This document shows positions 8,743-19,210 of a DNA stretch of 64,000 bases, piece by piece. Under the pieces are notes generated by a model. That model was given only the letters and a program-made list of their open reading frames with translations, was not told the origin of the DNA and did not search any database. A program made the position numbers and the translations under genes. Numbering within the stretch: the first letter of the stretch is position 1; every line of letters starts with the position of its first letter. Source of the stretch: Pseudomonadota bacterium (GTDB taxonomy: Bacteria > Pseudomonadota > Gammaproteobacteria > Burkholderiales > Burkholderiaceae_C); contig JAFEEH010000237.1 of NCBI GenBank assembly GCA_018241185.1, forward strand, positions 1 through 64,000. Reading direction: 5' to 3'.

Positions 8743-8806
8743 GATTGCTACCAAATCCATAGCTGCTCACGCCCGCCTGGCGGGCGTTCCAGGCACTTTT
8801 CGTTCG
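8743..8806 (+). repeat. Dispersed ~60-bp hairpin repeat, copy R2
   Basis: Intergenic copy, forward orientation: ATTGCTACCAAATCCATAGC, then the hairpin ACGCCCGCCTGGCGGGCGT, ending CCAGGCACTTTTCG. The stem CGCCCG/CGGGCG is perfect although its bases differ from other copies. It lies between the convergent binding-protein gene and the gene at 8823-9740. Confidence 0.85.
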
Positions 8807-8822
8807 AATCGGCAGCGACGAC

Positions 8823-9740
8823 TCAACGCCCGCCGTCGCGTTCGCGGTCGGCGCGCTTTTGCGCCAGGTAGGTCGCCAGGTCGACTTCCTTGAGCTGGCG
8901 CGGGTAGCGCTCGGTGGACGTGAACCACAGGCGCTGCCGACGCTCGCGGCGCTCGGCCGGCGGTGCGTCCAGGCCCGTGAGGTAGGCATCGAGCGTGAGG
9001 AAGTAGCGCATCGCGTTGCGCTCCACCAGGCCGCGCAGGCCGGTGATGTGCACGGGCTGGCCGTTCTCGTCGCGGCCGGTGACGGTGAAGCCGACCTTGT
9101 TGGCGCCAAAGGTCGCGAGGTAGGCCTGGGTCGCGAGCTTGACCATCATGTTGTGCTCGTAGCCGTAGCCGAAGTGCAGGAAGGTGCGTTCGTCGTCCAG
9201 CCGCACGGCCTCCAGGAGCACGCGGTAGTTGCTGGTGCCGAAGGGCCCTTCGGCGGTGCGCATGTCGACCGCGAGGAAGTCCGGCGCGGATGAGGCCACG
9301 CGGTAGCTGAAGGGCAGTTCGAAGGCCTCTTCCACCGGCTTGTCGTAGCGGCGCACCACGCTCAGCGTGAGCGTGGCCCCGCCGCCCGCGGCCTGCCCCA
9401 CGCGGCAGCGGCGGTTGTTGATGTGCAGGGTGAGCAGTTCGCACCACTGTTCGGGTTTCTCCAGGGCGCCGCGCAACTCCTCGAGCCGGTGGTCGACGAC
9501 GGCATAGACATCGCCCTTGAGGCCATTCGGCGTCTCGGCCGATTCGAGCACCATCGGCCGACCCAGGGCGCTCTTGACCATGCGCGCGTTGATCTGCGCG
9601 AAGCTGTCGAGCAGGGCCTGGCCGCCGGAGGATTCGGCCGCACCGGCGTTGCCGCCGAGCAGCGCCAGCCCCAACCCAAGGGCCGCCAGCCAGGCACGGC
9701 GGGGGGCGTGAAGGCGCGGCACGGTCATGGGCGCCACCAT
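8823..9740 (-). CDS. Conserved hypothetical secreted protein
   Basis: A 305-residue protein with a clear signal peptide (RRAWLAALGLGLALLGGNAG, cleavage near GAA). The mature part looks globular: mixed alpha/beta, two Cys (WCELLTLHINNRRCRV) that could form a disulphide, and a Tyr/Phe-rich centre (FLHFGYGYEHNMMVKLATQA). The tail is charged (LAQKRADRERDGG). I do not recognise a named domain; similar lengths are common among uncharacterised Burkholderiales exported proteins. GGAG six bases before the ATG supports this start over an internal Met. Confidence 0.7.
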   Translation of the reverse strand: MVAPMTVPRLHAPRRAWLAALGLGLALLGGNAGAAESSGGQALLDSFAQINARMVKSALGRPMVLESAETPNGLKGDVYAVVDHRLEELRGALEKPEQWCELLTLHINNRRCRVGQAAGGGATLTLSVVRRYDKPVEEAFELPFSYRVASSAPDFLAVDMRTAEGPFGTSNYRVLLEAVRLDDERTFLHFGYGYEHNMMVKLATQAYLATFGANKVGFTVTGRDENGQPVHITGLRGLVERNAMRYFLTLDAYLTGLDAPPAERRERRQRLWFTSTERYPRQLKEVDLATYLAQKRADRERDGGR

Positions 9741-9788
9741 ACACGCTCCGCGTGACGGTGGCCGGCCGCCACTACCGCCCTGCCGCGT

Positions 9789-10712
9789 TCAGCGCGAGGC
9801 GGTTGCCTCTGTGGCCTGGCGCGGGCGCCGCACCAGCACCGCCATCGCCACGGCCAGCAGCGCCGCGCCACAGCCCTGGCGCGCGCTCATCGCCTCGCCC
9901 AGCCACCATGCGGCGAGCACGGCTGCCACCAGCGGCTCGACCAGCGTGCCGACCACGGCCGCGGTCGGCGAGAGGCGGCGTGCGCCCCAGGCAAAGGCCA
10001 GGTAAGCCACCGAGGTCGTCACCACGCCGGTGTAGGCCACGCCGGCCCACTGCCAGGCACCGGCCGGCCAATGCGGCCCGGTCGCAGCCACCACGACGGC
10101 CATGCACAGGGCCGCGACCGTCATGCTCCAGGCCGAGGCCGTCGCGGCGGGCAACTGCGCCGGCATGCGCGCGTTGCCCAGCACCACCAGCGCATAGCAC
10201 AGCGCCGAGCCGAAGGACCAGGCCAGCCCCGCCGCGTGGCCTGCCGGCAGGGCACCGAGGCCGCCCGCCGGCAGCACCAGCAGCCCGACGCCGAGCACGG
10301 CCAGCGCCAGGCCGGCCGCCAGCGCGCCGTCGGCCCGCTCGTAGCCACGCAGCGTGGCGATCAGCGCCACCAGCACCGGGGCGCAGCAGATCGAGATCAC
10401 CGTCGGCAGCGCTGCGCCCAGAAGCGCGATGCCGGCGAACCAGCAGCTCACGTTGAGCGCCATGAGCGCACCTGTTGCCGCCACATGCAGCCGCTCGCGC
10501 ACCGGCAGGCGGCTCCAGAGACCGCGCGGTGCGCCGCGCCAATGCCAGAGCCACAACAGCGGCAGCCCGAGCCCGAAGCGCGCGAGTGCCAGGTTCCACG
10601 GCGACAGGCCGCCATCGATGAGTGCCTGCGCCACCAATGCGCCGCCGCCCCACAAGGCGCCAGCCATCCACACGCCGCCCCACGCGAGGGCGGCGGACTT
10701 CTTCTCTTTCAT
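9789..10712 (-). CDS. EamA/DMT-family exporter (10-TM)
   Basis: A 307-residue polytopic protein with the two-fold EamA repeat. About ten hydrophobic segments are visible (ALAWGGVWMAGALWGGGALV, AATGALMALNVSCWFAGIAL, AAGLAWSFGSALCYALVVLG, GVVTTSVAYLAFAWGARRLS, VVGTLVEPLVAAVLAAWWLG). The closing PTAAVVGTLVEPLVAA stretch is a hallmark of the family. Homologues export amino acids, drugs or metabolites. The start MKEKKSAALAW gives the usual short cytoplasmic lead; an in-frame upstream Met at 10763 is possible but adds an unusual Arg/His-rich leader. Confidence 0.85.
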   Translation of the reverse strand: MKEKKSAALAWGGVWMAGALWGGGALVAQALIDGGLSPWNLALARFGLGLPLLWLWHWRGAPRGLWSRLPVRERLHVAATGALMALNVSCWFAGIALLGAALPTVISICCAPVLVALIATLRGYERADGALAAGLALAVLGVGLLVLPAGGLGALPAGHAAGLAWSFGSALCYALVVLGNARMPAQLPAATASAWSMTVAALCMAVVVAATGPHWPAGAWQWAGVAYTGVVTTSVAYLAFAWGARRLSPTAAVVGTLVEPLVAAVLAAWWLGEAMSARQGCGAALLAVAMAVLVRRPRQATEATASR

Positions 10713-10957
10713 GAAAGGTCCGTTTTCCACGGGCCCGCGCCGATGCGCCGTGCATGCACGCACGGCGGGCGTCGGGCCGACGATGCTTCAGCCGCGCGCC
10801 GAGTCCGCGACCGACGGATCGGTGCGGCTCGGCGGCGACCACCCTGTGAGGGCCGAGGCGAAAGGCGCGGTGCGCCTCGCGCTCAGCGGGTGGCCGGCGG
10901 GGGAGGAGAACGGTGGAGATGCATGGCGCGATCGTAGCGTGCGAGGGGGCGCGCGTC
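10713..10957. other. Gene-free upstream region of the EamA gene
   Basis: Together with the adjoining repeat this makes about 315 bp without a recognisable gene. It is G+C-rich and contains an imperfect inverted repeat around GCCGTGCATGCACGCACGGC (near 10748-10767). I find no convincing promoter elements, RNA gene or small reading frame with a start context. It probably holds the promoter of the EamA gene. Confidence 0.35.
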
Positions 10958-11017
10958 TTGCTATCGAATCGATAGCTGCCCGCGCCCAACCCACGGGCGC
11001 TGCGGGCCGATTTGGCT
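10958..11017 (+). repeat. Dispersed ~60-bp hairpin repeat, copy R3
   Basis: Forward copy: TTGCTATCGAATCGATAGCT, then GCCCGCGCCC-AACCCAC-GGGCGCTGCGGGC, ending CGATTTGGCT. This copy forms the best stem of the set (GCCCGCGCCC pairing with GGGCGC(T)GCGGGC). It sits 10 bp beyond the YgiQ stop codon and may act there as a 3' hairpin. Confidence 0.9.
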
Positions 11018-11027
11018 AAATAAAAAC

Positions 11028-13517
<2,490 letters not shown>

Positions 13518-13690
13518 CGTGGAAGGGAATGGCAGGCGCGGTCCGGGCGGCGGCGGGCCCGGTTGTCTGCTACGCGTGGGAATCGCGCATTTTAACGAAG
13601 GGGGCGATGGCCCCACCAGGCCCAAGGCCGGGGCAAGCATTCGGCGCCCAGCGGCCATGACCGCCCTGTCTCTGGCATAAACTTGCCTTT

Positions 13691-13709
13691 GTCAATTATT
13701 AAATTTGAC
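13691..13709. promoter_or_regulatory. AT-rich palindrome upstream of the MarR-GNAT gene
   Basis: GTCAATTATTAAATTTGAC, with GTCAA/TTGAC ends and 15 of 19 positions symmetric, lies 9 bp before the ATG of the MarR-type gene in an otherwise G+C-rich sequence. MarR proteins commonly bind 16-20-bp AT-rich palindromes over their own promoters, so autoregulation is a reasonable inference. It occupies the place of a ribosome-binding site. Confidence 0.55.
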
Positions 13710-13718
13710 GATGACAAC

Positions 13719-14651
13719 ATGACAACCCTCCCCGTTCCGACCGCTCAAGTCAAGGCCGTGCGCCGCTTCAACCGATTCTTCACCCGCCGCATCGGCGTGC
13801 TCGACCCCTACCTGGGCAGCGACCTGTCGCTGACCGACGTGCGCGTGCTCTACGAGTTGGCGCACCGGGAGGGCCTGAGCGCCACCGTGCTGCAGCGGGA
13901 GCTGGGGCTCGATGGCGGGTACCTGAGCCGCATCCTCAAGCGCTTCGAGAGCGCGGGCTGGCTGCGGCGCACGCCCAACCCCGCGGACGCGCGGCAGAGC
14001 CTGCTGCACCTCACCGAGGCGGGCCATGCAGCCTTCGCGCCGCTGCAGCAGAAATCGCGCGCAGAGGCGGCAGCGCTGCTGGCACCGCTGGCGCCCGCGC
14101 AGCGCGCCGAGGCAGTGGCGGCCATGGCGCGCATCGAGGCGCTGCTCGACGCGCCATCGGCACGCCCGACGCGCACGGTGCTGCTGCGCGACCCGGCGCC
14201 CGGCGACATGGGCTGGGTGGTGCAGCAGCACGGGGAGATCTACGCCCGCGAGTACGGCTGGAACATGGAATTCGAAGCGCTGGTGGCCGGCATCGCGGCC
14301 CAGTTCGTGCGCAAGTTCCAGCGGGAATGGGAAAAGTGCTGGGTCGCCGAACTCGATGGCGAACGCGTCGGCGCGATCTTCGTGGTACGCAAGTCGGCCA
14401 CGGTGGCCCAGTTGCGCATGCTGATCCTGGCGCCGCAGGCCCGCGGCCTGGGCCTTGGCGCCCGACTGACCGACGAAGCCATCGCCTTCGCGCGCGCCCG
14501 GGGCTACAGGAAGATGGTGCTGTGGACCAACAGCTGCCTCACCGCCGCGCGCGGCATCTATGCCAAGCGCGGCTTCGTGCTCGACAAGTCCGAGCCCTAT
14601 GAAGGCTTCGGTCAGCAATTGGTCGGGGAGACCTGGTCGCTGCGGCTCTAG
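13719..14651 (+). CDS. MarR-family regulator fused to GNAT acetyltransferase
   Basis: A 310-residue two-domain protein. Residues 1-150 form a MarR winged helix (LSLTDVRVLYELAHREGLSA, LDGGYLSRILKRFESAGWL, DARQSLLHLTEAG). Residues 160-310 form a GNAT N-acetyltransferase (CWVAELDGERVGAIFVVRKS, LRMLILAPQARGLGLGARLT with the acetyl-CoA loop ARGLGLG, ARGIYAKRGFVLDKSEPYEG). The fusion is an established architecture in proteobacteria and actinobacteria. The ATG at 13719 has no Shine-Dalgarno; an AT-rich palindrome sits in its place. The ligand and acetyl acceptor are unknown. Confidence 0.9.
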   Translation: MTTLPVPTAQVKAVRRFNRFFTRRIGVLDPYLGSDLSLTDVRVLYELAHREGLSATVLQRELGLDGGYLSRILKRFESAGWLRRTPNPADARQSLLHLTEAGHAAFAPLQQKSRAEAAALLAPLAPAQRAEAVAAMARIEALLDAPSARPTRTVLLRDPAPGDMGWVVQQHGEIYAREYGWNMEFEALVAGIAAQFVRKFQREWEKCWVAELDGERVGAIFVVRKSATVAQLRMLILAPQARGLGLGARLTDEAIAFARARGYRKMVLWTNSCLTAARGIYAKRGFVLDKSEPYEGFGQQLVGETWSLRL

Positions 14652-14669
14652 CCGCCGAGTCGTCCCGGC

Positions 14670-15275
14670 TCAGCGACGCTCGATGATCTGGCCGCGCAGT
14701 TCGCCGGCCGGATTGCGCTCGGTGTGGATGTTGACGTACCAGCGCCCGGCCAGCAGATCGGCCCGTTGCGCCGGCGTGAGCGTAAGGCGGCCTTCGTACG
14801 GGACGTTGTAGGGGCCGTTGAGCGTGACCACGGGCGGCGCGTTGCCACCGACGTCGGCCGGGCCGTGGAAGTGCGCCGCCGTGACCGGTCCGCTGAGATT
14901 GGAGAAGGTCAGCCGGAAGCGGAACAGACCGCTCTCGCGATCCAGCACCGCATCCAGCGTGCCGGTGCCCATGCTGTAGACGGGCGGCACCTCGTTGCGG
15001 CCGTCGAGCCGGGTGCTGAAGGCGGCCAGTTGCGGCTCGCGGACCACGGGGGGCGCAGGCGAAGGCACCGGGGTCGGCATCGCCTGCGGCGGCATGGACT
15101 GGGGTGGGGGCACCTGCTGCGGGTACGGCATTGGTGGCGGAGGCCGGCGCGGCGGCTCGTCCAGCGACACCGAAGTGCAGCCGACGAGCACGGCCGCGGC
15201 GAGCGCGGTGGCGCCCGCGCCGCGGCATGCCGTCATGAACGAGGGGAAACGGGAGTGGTTCAGGTGGGCAGGCAT
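14670..15275 (-). CDS. CHRD-domain lipoprotein
   Basis: A 201-residue protein. The N-terminus ends in a lipobox (AAAVLVGC), so it is probably lipid-anchored. A Pro-rich linker follows (RRPPPPMPYPQQVPPPQSMP), then a CHRD domain: FSTRLDGRNEVPPVYSMGTG, FRFRLTFSNLSGPVTAAHFH, GRWYVNIHTERNPAGELRGQ. Family knowledge: CHRD is a beta-sandwich named from chordin, found in many secreted bacterial proteins of unknown role. AAGGTGG upstream of the Met at 15275 decides this start over an in-frame Met 13 codons upstream and another 13 codons downstream. Confidence 0.85.
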   Translation of the reverse strand: MPAHLNHSRFPSFMTACRGAGATALAAAVLVGCTSVSLDEPPRRPPPPMPYPQQVPPPQSMPPQAMPTPVPSPAPPVVREPQLAAFSTRLDGRNEVPPVYSMGTGTLDAVLDRESGLFRFRLTFSNLSGPVTAAHFHGPADVGGNAPPVVTLNGPYNVPYEGRLTLTPAQRADLLAGRWYVNIHTERNPAGELRGQIIERR

Positions 15276-15371
15276 GGCCGCCACCTTATCACTCCGGAAC
15301 GACGTTTTCGTCATCGCCGCGCTCGGCGCGCGCCGCCTCCCCCTGTAGGTGGAGGCCGCATGTGGTCGACC

Positions 15372-16154
15372 TCACTGCATGAACCAGCCGTGGCTCACGA
15401 CCAGCGACTGACCGGTCAGCGCGTTGGTCGGGAAGGCGGCGAACAGCAACGCCACCTGCGCCACGTCGTCGGTGGTGGTGAACTCCCCGTCCACCGTCTC
15501 CTTGAGCATCACGTTCTTGATGACCTCTTCCTCGGTGATGCCCAGGGTCTTGGCCTGCTCGGGAATCTGCTTCTCCACGAGGGGCGTGCGTACGAAGCCC
15601 GGGCAGATGACGTTGGCGGCCACGCCGTGCTTGGCGCCTTCCTTGGCGACCGTCTTGGCCAGGCCGATGAGACCGTGCTTGGCTGTGACGTAGGGCGCCT
15701 TGAGCAGCGAGGCTTCCTTCGAATGCACCGAACCCATGTAGATCACGCGGCCGCCCCGGCCCTGGGCATACATGTGCTTGAGGCAGGCCTTGGTCGTGAG
15801 GAAGGCGCCGTCGAGGTGGATGGCAAGCATCTTCTTCCAGTCGGAGAAAGTGAATTCCTCGACCGGGTGAACGATCTGGATGCCCGCGTTGCTCACCAGG
15901 ATGTCGATGCCGCCGAAGGCCTTCACGGCCTCCTCGACCGAGGCGTCGACCTGGTCCTCGTTGGTCACGTCCACCGCCACGCCGATGGCTTGCGCGCCCG
16001 TGGCCTTCAGCTCGGCGGCCGTCGCGTCGGCGGCTTCCTTGTTCAGGTCGGCGATGACGATCTTGGCGCCCTCGCGGGCGTAGACGATGGCGATCTCCTT
16101 GCCGATGCCGCTGGCCGAGCCGGTGATGTAGGCGACCTTGTCCTTGAGTTGCAT
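15372..16154 (-). CDS. bdhA: 3-hydroxybutyrate dehydrogenase (SDR family)
   Basis: A 260-residue short-chain dehydrogenase. It has the nucleotide-binding TGSASGIG near the N-terminus, [13 protein letters not shown], a catalytic Ser region ([20 protein letters not shown]) with YVTAKHG providing Tyr and Lys, and [19 protein letters not shown], the sequence style of 3-hydroxybutyrate dehydrogenases. It interconverts (R)-3-hydroxybutyrate and acetoacetate with NAD in the cytoplasm. AAGGA precedes the ATG. It lies downstream of acetoacetate decarboxylase on the same strand, separated by a large hairpin repeat, fitting a role in polyhydroxybutyrate or ketone-body turnover. Confidence 0.92.
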   Translation of the reverse strand: MQLKDKVAYITGSASGIGKEIAIVYAREGAKIVIADLNKEAADATAAELKATGAQAIGVAVDVTNEDQVDASVEEAVKAFGGIDILVSNAGIQIVHPVEEFTFSDWKKMLAIHLDGAFLTTKACLKHMYAQGRGGRVIYMGSVHSKEASLLKAPYVTAKHGLIGLAKTVAKEGAKHGVAANVICPGFVRTPLVEKQIPEQAKTLGITEEEVIKNVMLKETVDGEFTTTDDVAQVALLFAAFPTNALTGQSLVVSHGWFMQ

Positions 16155-16191
16155 GGTGGGTTCCTTGAAAGGGTGAAAGAAATCGGGATCG

Positions 16192-16312
16192 GGCTTCCGG
16201 ACGCAGAGGTCGCAAAGGTTTCGCAGAGGACGCAAAAAGGATTCAAGAAAATTTCTTCTGAATTTTTTGCGTCCTCTGCGTGACTTTTGCGTCCTCTGCG
16301 TTCGGAAGTCCG
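16192..16312. repeat. Large tandem-inverted hairpin repeat, copy H1
   Basis: The left arm, from CTTCCGGACGCAGAGGTCGC, holds two CGCAGAGG(N)CGCAAA units. The right arm mirrors them with two TTTGCGTCCTCTGCG units and closes with TTCGGAAGTC. The AT-rich loop is about 35 nt. It lies 3 bp beyond the acetoacetate decarboxylase stop codon and 38 bp before the bdhA start. A second copy lies at 38565-38689. Transcribed, it would form a very stable hairpin inside the operon. Confidence 0.92.
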
Positions 16313-16315
16313 CAT

Positions 16316-17065
16316 TCAAGCCAGATAGTCGCGCTCGACCGTCCCCAGCGCCAGCGTCATGTCGGCGATGTAGTGCACGGCCGACTGCACCTCGAGCACC
16401 GGCAACTGTGCCACCGGCGCCAGCGCGTGCGAGTGCAGTTCGAGCGATGCCGGGCCGGTCCAGGCGCCCTTGAGCTGCACGTCGACCATGTGGTAGCGCA
16501 CCAGTTCGCAGATGCGGGGCGTGCCGTCGACGTGGGGAATGATCTTGAGCAGGAAGTTGGGCTGCGCGATGCCCGCAAGAATGGGGCCGGGCTCCAGCGT
16601 GCGGTGCTTGAAGCCCATGGTGGCGGTGGCCACGCGCACCTTGCCGTAGTCGAGCGTCCCGACGATGGTGTCGGTCTCGTAGTTGAAGGCCGGCGACGCC
16701 AGCTTCTTCGGAAAGCCCCAGAGCTCGCGCCCGCCCGCGATCGGCGGGTGGTCGTTCAGGTACATGGCATGCACGTAGGCGCCCTGCTCCAGCCCACGTT
16801 CGGTGCGCAGTTGCACCGGAATGACCTGGCCCGACTCGGTGTAGTCGCCGAAGCCGGTCGAATCGGGCATGCGGATGAACTCGTACTTCACCACCGGCTC
16901 CACGATCTCCAGCGGCTCCGGCACCACGGCGCGCAGCGCCTCGGGGTCGGTGCGGTAGGTGACGACCAGGAACTCGCGGTCGACAAAGCGATAGGGCCCG
17001 GGCGGGAAAGCCGGGCTGGTGAAGGGCATGGCGAAGGCGCGCTCGCGCAGGTCGGAGGCTTTCAT
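16316..17065 (-). CDS. adc: Acetoacetate decarboxylase
   Basis: A 249-residue protein with the acetoacetate decarboxylase fold: [40 protein letters not shown], and the active-site segment [15 protein letters not shown], where the lysine pair corresponds to the Schiff-base lysine and its neighbour. It converts acetoacetate to acetone and CO2, or serves as a related decarboxylase. It follows the patatin gene and precedes bdhA on the same strand, an arrangement I associate with Burkholderiales. The start at [11 protein letters not shown] gives the usual length. Confidence 0.92.
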   Translation of the reverse strand: MKASDLRERAFAMPFTSPAFPPGPYRFVDREFLVVTYRTDPEALRAVVPEPLEIVEPVVKYEFIRMPDSTGFGDYTESGQVIPVQLRTERGLEQGAYVHAMYLNDHPPIAGGRELWGFPKKLASPAFNYETDTIVGTLDYGKVRVATATMGFKHRTLEPGPILAGIAQPNFLLKIIPHVDGTPRICELVRYHMVDVQLKGAWTGPASLELHSHALAPVAQLPVLEVQSAVHYIADMTLALGTVERDYLA

Positions 17066-17184
17066 GGGCAGGAGGGTGGGATGGAGAGATGCAGGGTGTG
17101 TGACAACGAGCCCCCAGCTTCGATGCCGCACCTTAGGGGAAACTGAACCGACCGCCTTGCGCGCCGCCCCGTCGCTCCGGCTTT

Positions 17185-17246
17185 CAAGCCGAATTGCCCC
17201 GAAACGCCCGCCCCGTCTGCGCAAGCAGCTATCTTTTTCGTAGCAT
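17185..17246 (-). repeat. Dispersed ~60-bp hairpin repeat, copy R4
   Basis: Reverse-orientation copy. Read on the minus strand it is TGCTACGAAAAAGATAGCTG, then CTTGCGCAGACGGGGCGGGCG, then TTTCGGGGCAATTCGGCTTG. It is intergenic, between the patatin stop codon and the acetoacetate decarboxylase start. Confidence 0.85.
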
Positions 17247-17262
17247 CCGGACGTGACGCAGT

Positions 17263-18513
17263 TCAGACCGCCGGGCCCGGATGGCGAACGCGCGCGACAT
17301 CCGGCTCGCTGAGGTCGTAGGTGGTCACCCCGCCCGCCTGCGCCGTGCGGCGCAGCCATTCGGGGTGCTGCAGCGTGATGCCCATGTCGCGCGCGCCGCT
17401 CTCCCAATGCTCGTCGACGGTGATGCGCGAGAACTCGTAGTCCTTCGAATCGAGCTCGTAGGGCTTGTGGCGGTAGATGAGATGGACGATGTCGATCGGC
17501 TCGCTCTTGAGATGCTCGCACAGCGCGGCCACGTCGGGCTCGCGGCGCAGGTGGGCGGGCAGGCGCTCCAGCAGCGCCGCCAGCGCCTGCTGCAGGTTCA
17601 CGTTGGCGGCCAGGGCGTCGGTGTTCATGCGGGTGCGGCTGGAATACTGGATGTCCTTCTGCCGGGCCAGAACCTCGCCCAGCGTCGCCGGCATCGCGCC
17701 GCGGGCGCTGAACAGGTCGACCTGCAGCACCAGCAGCCGCCGGCTGCGCACGTGCTCGTCGAGCACGTACTGCAACGGCGTGTTCGACACGATGCCGCCG
17801 TCCCAGTAGTCCTCGCCGTCGATGTGCACCGGCGGAAAGCCCGGCGGCAGCGCGCCGCTGGCCATGATGTGCTCGGGACGGATCGTCGTCGTGCCGTTGT
17901 CGAAGTACACGATGTTGCCGGTGCGCACGTTCACGGCGCCGACCGAAAAGCGCATCTCGCGGCGGTTGATGCGGTCGAAGTCGACCAGCCGTTCCAGCGT
18001 GGCCTTGAGCGGGCTGGTGTCGTAGTAGCTCAGCATGGGTGCCGCGGCGCCCATCATCAGTGCCGGCGTCATGCGCGGCTCGAAGAAGCCCGGGATGCCC
18101 AGCGCGACGGCCGAGCCGGCGCTCCACTGGTTGAGCCAGCTGCGATCGCCGGCCCAGCCGGGCAGCATCTGGCCAGGTCCCGATGAGACGAGGTGCCAGA
18201 ACTCCCGCAGCCGTGCCACGCGATGCTCGGGCGCGTTGCCGGCGATCAGCGCGGCGTTGATGGCGCCGATGGACACGCCGGCCACCCAGTCCATGTCCTT
18301 GTGGCGCTCGAACAGCGCCTCGTACACGCCGGCCTGGTAGGCGCCGAGCGCACCGCCGCCCTGCAGCACCAGCGCCTTGGTGGCCGAAGCGGCGGCTTCG
18401 TCGGGCGAGGCGACCACGGGCCGGGGAGCGGCGAGCGCCGTGGCAGGTTGTGGGGCGGAGGAAGTCGGGGTGAGCGGCGTGCGCGATGCGCGGGTGCGGC
18501 GGGAAACGGTCAT
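17263..18513 (-). CDS. Patatin-like phospholipase
   Basis: A 416-residue protein with the patatin signatures: oxyanion loop [15 protein letters not shown], nucleophile elbow [11 protein letters not shown] (GxSxG) and catalytic Asp in [13 protein letters not shown]. Family knowledge: a Ser-Asp dyad hydrolase acting on phospholipids or acylglycerols. The N-terminal ~65 residues are Ala/Pro/Ser-rich and unstructured. Start choice is uncertain: a Met 30 codons upstream (18603) is also in frame. First gene of the patatin-adc-bdhA series; in polyester-storing bacteria related proteins act at the granule surface, but that is inference here. Confidence 0.9.
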   Translation of the reverse strand: MTVSRRTRASRTPLTPTSSAPQPATALAAPRPVVASPDEAAASATKALVLQGGGALGAYQAGVYEALFERHKDMDWVAGVSIGAINAALIAGNAPEHRVARLREFWHLVSSGPGQMLPGWAGDRSWLNQWSAGSAVALGIPGFFEPRMTPALMMGAAAPMLSYYDTSPLKATLERLVDFDRINRREMRFSVGAVNVRTGNIVYFDNGTTTIRPEHIMASGALPPGFPPVHIDGEDYWDGGIVSNTPLQYVLDEHVRSRRLLVLQVDLFSARGAMPATLGEVLARQKDIQYSSRTRMNTDALAANVNLQQALAALLERLPAHLRREPDVAALCEHLKSEPIDIVHLIYRHKPYELDSKDYEFSRITVDEHWESGARDMGITLQHPEWLRRTAQAGGVTTYDLSEPDVARVRHPGPAV

Positions 18514-18648
18514 GGGCGCATTGGACACGAGCGGGCGCCCACGGTTCACCGCGCGGCGGCTGACCGATGCGCCGCACGAGGCATCCGACACGCTTTGTTC
18601 CATCGTTGCGGCCGCAGGATGGACGCCACCCCTCGATCCTGTTATTGT

Positions 18649-18667
18649 TTGTGGACGGCGTACACAA
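18649..18667. promoter_or_regulatory. 19-bp palindrome between patatin and VOC genes
   Basis: TTGTGGACGGCGTACACAA is symmetric except at one base pair and the centre. It lies 41 bp upstream of the VOC-family ATG, next to TATTGT, which could be a -10 element, in the gap between divergent genes. The shape (TTGTG-N9-CACAA) resembles GntR-type operators. The regulator is not in view. Confidence 0.5.
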
Positions 18668-18708
18668 CCATCGCCGATCCACAACCTCGCTCATCCAAGG
18701 AAACCGCC

Positions 18709-19155
18709 ATGCTGATCCAGCCCTACCTTTTCCTCGAAGGCCGCACCGAAGAAGCCATCGCGTTCTACAAGCAGGCGCTCGGTGCCGAAGTCGAGATGCT
18801 CATGCGCTTCAAGGACGCGCCCTCCGATCCCAACGCCGACAACGCCGCGGGCGGCTGCGGGCCGATGGAAGTGAACCCCGATAAGGTGATGCACGCCAGC
18901 CTGCTCGTCGGCGGCGCGCGCATCATGTGCTCCGACGGCATGAATTCCGGCAAGCCGGAGTTCAAGGGCGTGTCCCTGTCGCTGAGCTACGCGACCGATG
19001 CCGAGACCAAGAAGGTCTTCGACGCGCTGAGCGACGGCGGCACCGTGCAGCAACCGCTCACGCAGACCTTCTTCTCCTCGTCCTTCGGCATGGTCGCCGA
19101 CCGCTTCGGCGTCAACTGGATGGTGATCACGGACACCGGGAACCCGCCGGCCTGA
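18709..19155 (+). CDS. VOC-superfamily protein (PhnB/YjdN-like)
   Basis: A 148-residue protein with the paired beta-alpha-beta-beta-beta modules of the vicinal-oxygen-chelate fold: [40 protein letters not shown] and [15 protein letters not shown], the closing strand typical of PhnB-like glyoxalase relatives. The enzymatic activity is not known for most members. AAGGAAACC precedes the ATG. A strong intrinsic terminator follows the gene. Confidence 0.88.
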   Translation: MLIQPYLFLEGRTEEAIAFYKQALGAEVEMLMRFKDAPSDPNADNAAGGCGPMEVNPDKVMHASLLVGGARIMCSDGMNSGKPEFKGVSLSLSYATDAETKKVFDALSDGGTVQQPLTQTFFSSSFGMVADRFGVNWMVITDTGNPPA

Positions 19156-19173
19156 GCACCTTGGCTTCACACC

Positions 19174-19197
19174 GCGGCCCGCGGGCCGCTTTTTTTT
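19174..19197 (+). terminator. Intrinsic terminator after the VOC gene
   Basis: Self-complementary GCGGCCCGCGGGCCGC is followed directly by eight T residues, a textbook rho-independent terminator. It ends 13 bp before the start of the next gene, so the MFS gene either has its own promoter or depends on read-through. Confidence 0.9.
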
Positions 19198-19210
19198 GGA
19201 ATGAACTGCC

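Noticed and set aside
16155..16319. N-terminal extension of 3-hydroxybutyrate dehydrogenase through hairpin H1
   Set aside because: The dehydrogenase has AAGGA and an ATG at the normal family start; the extension only translates the repeat.
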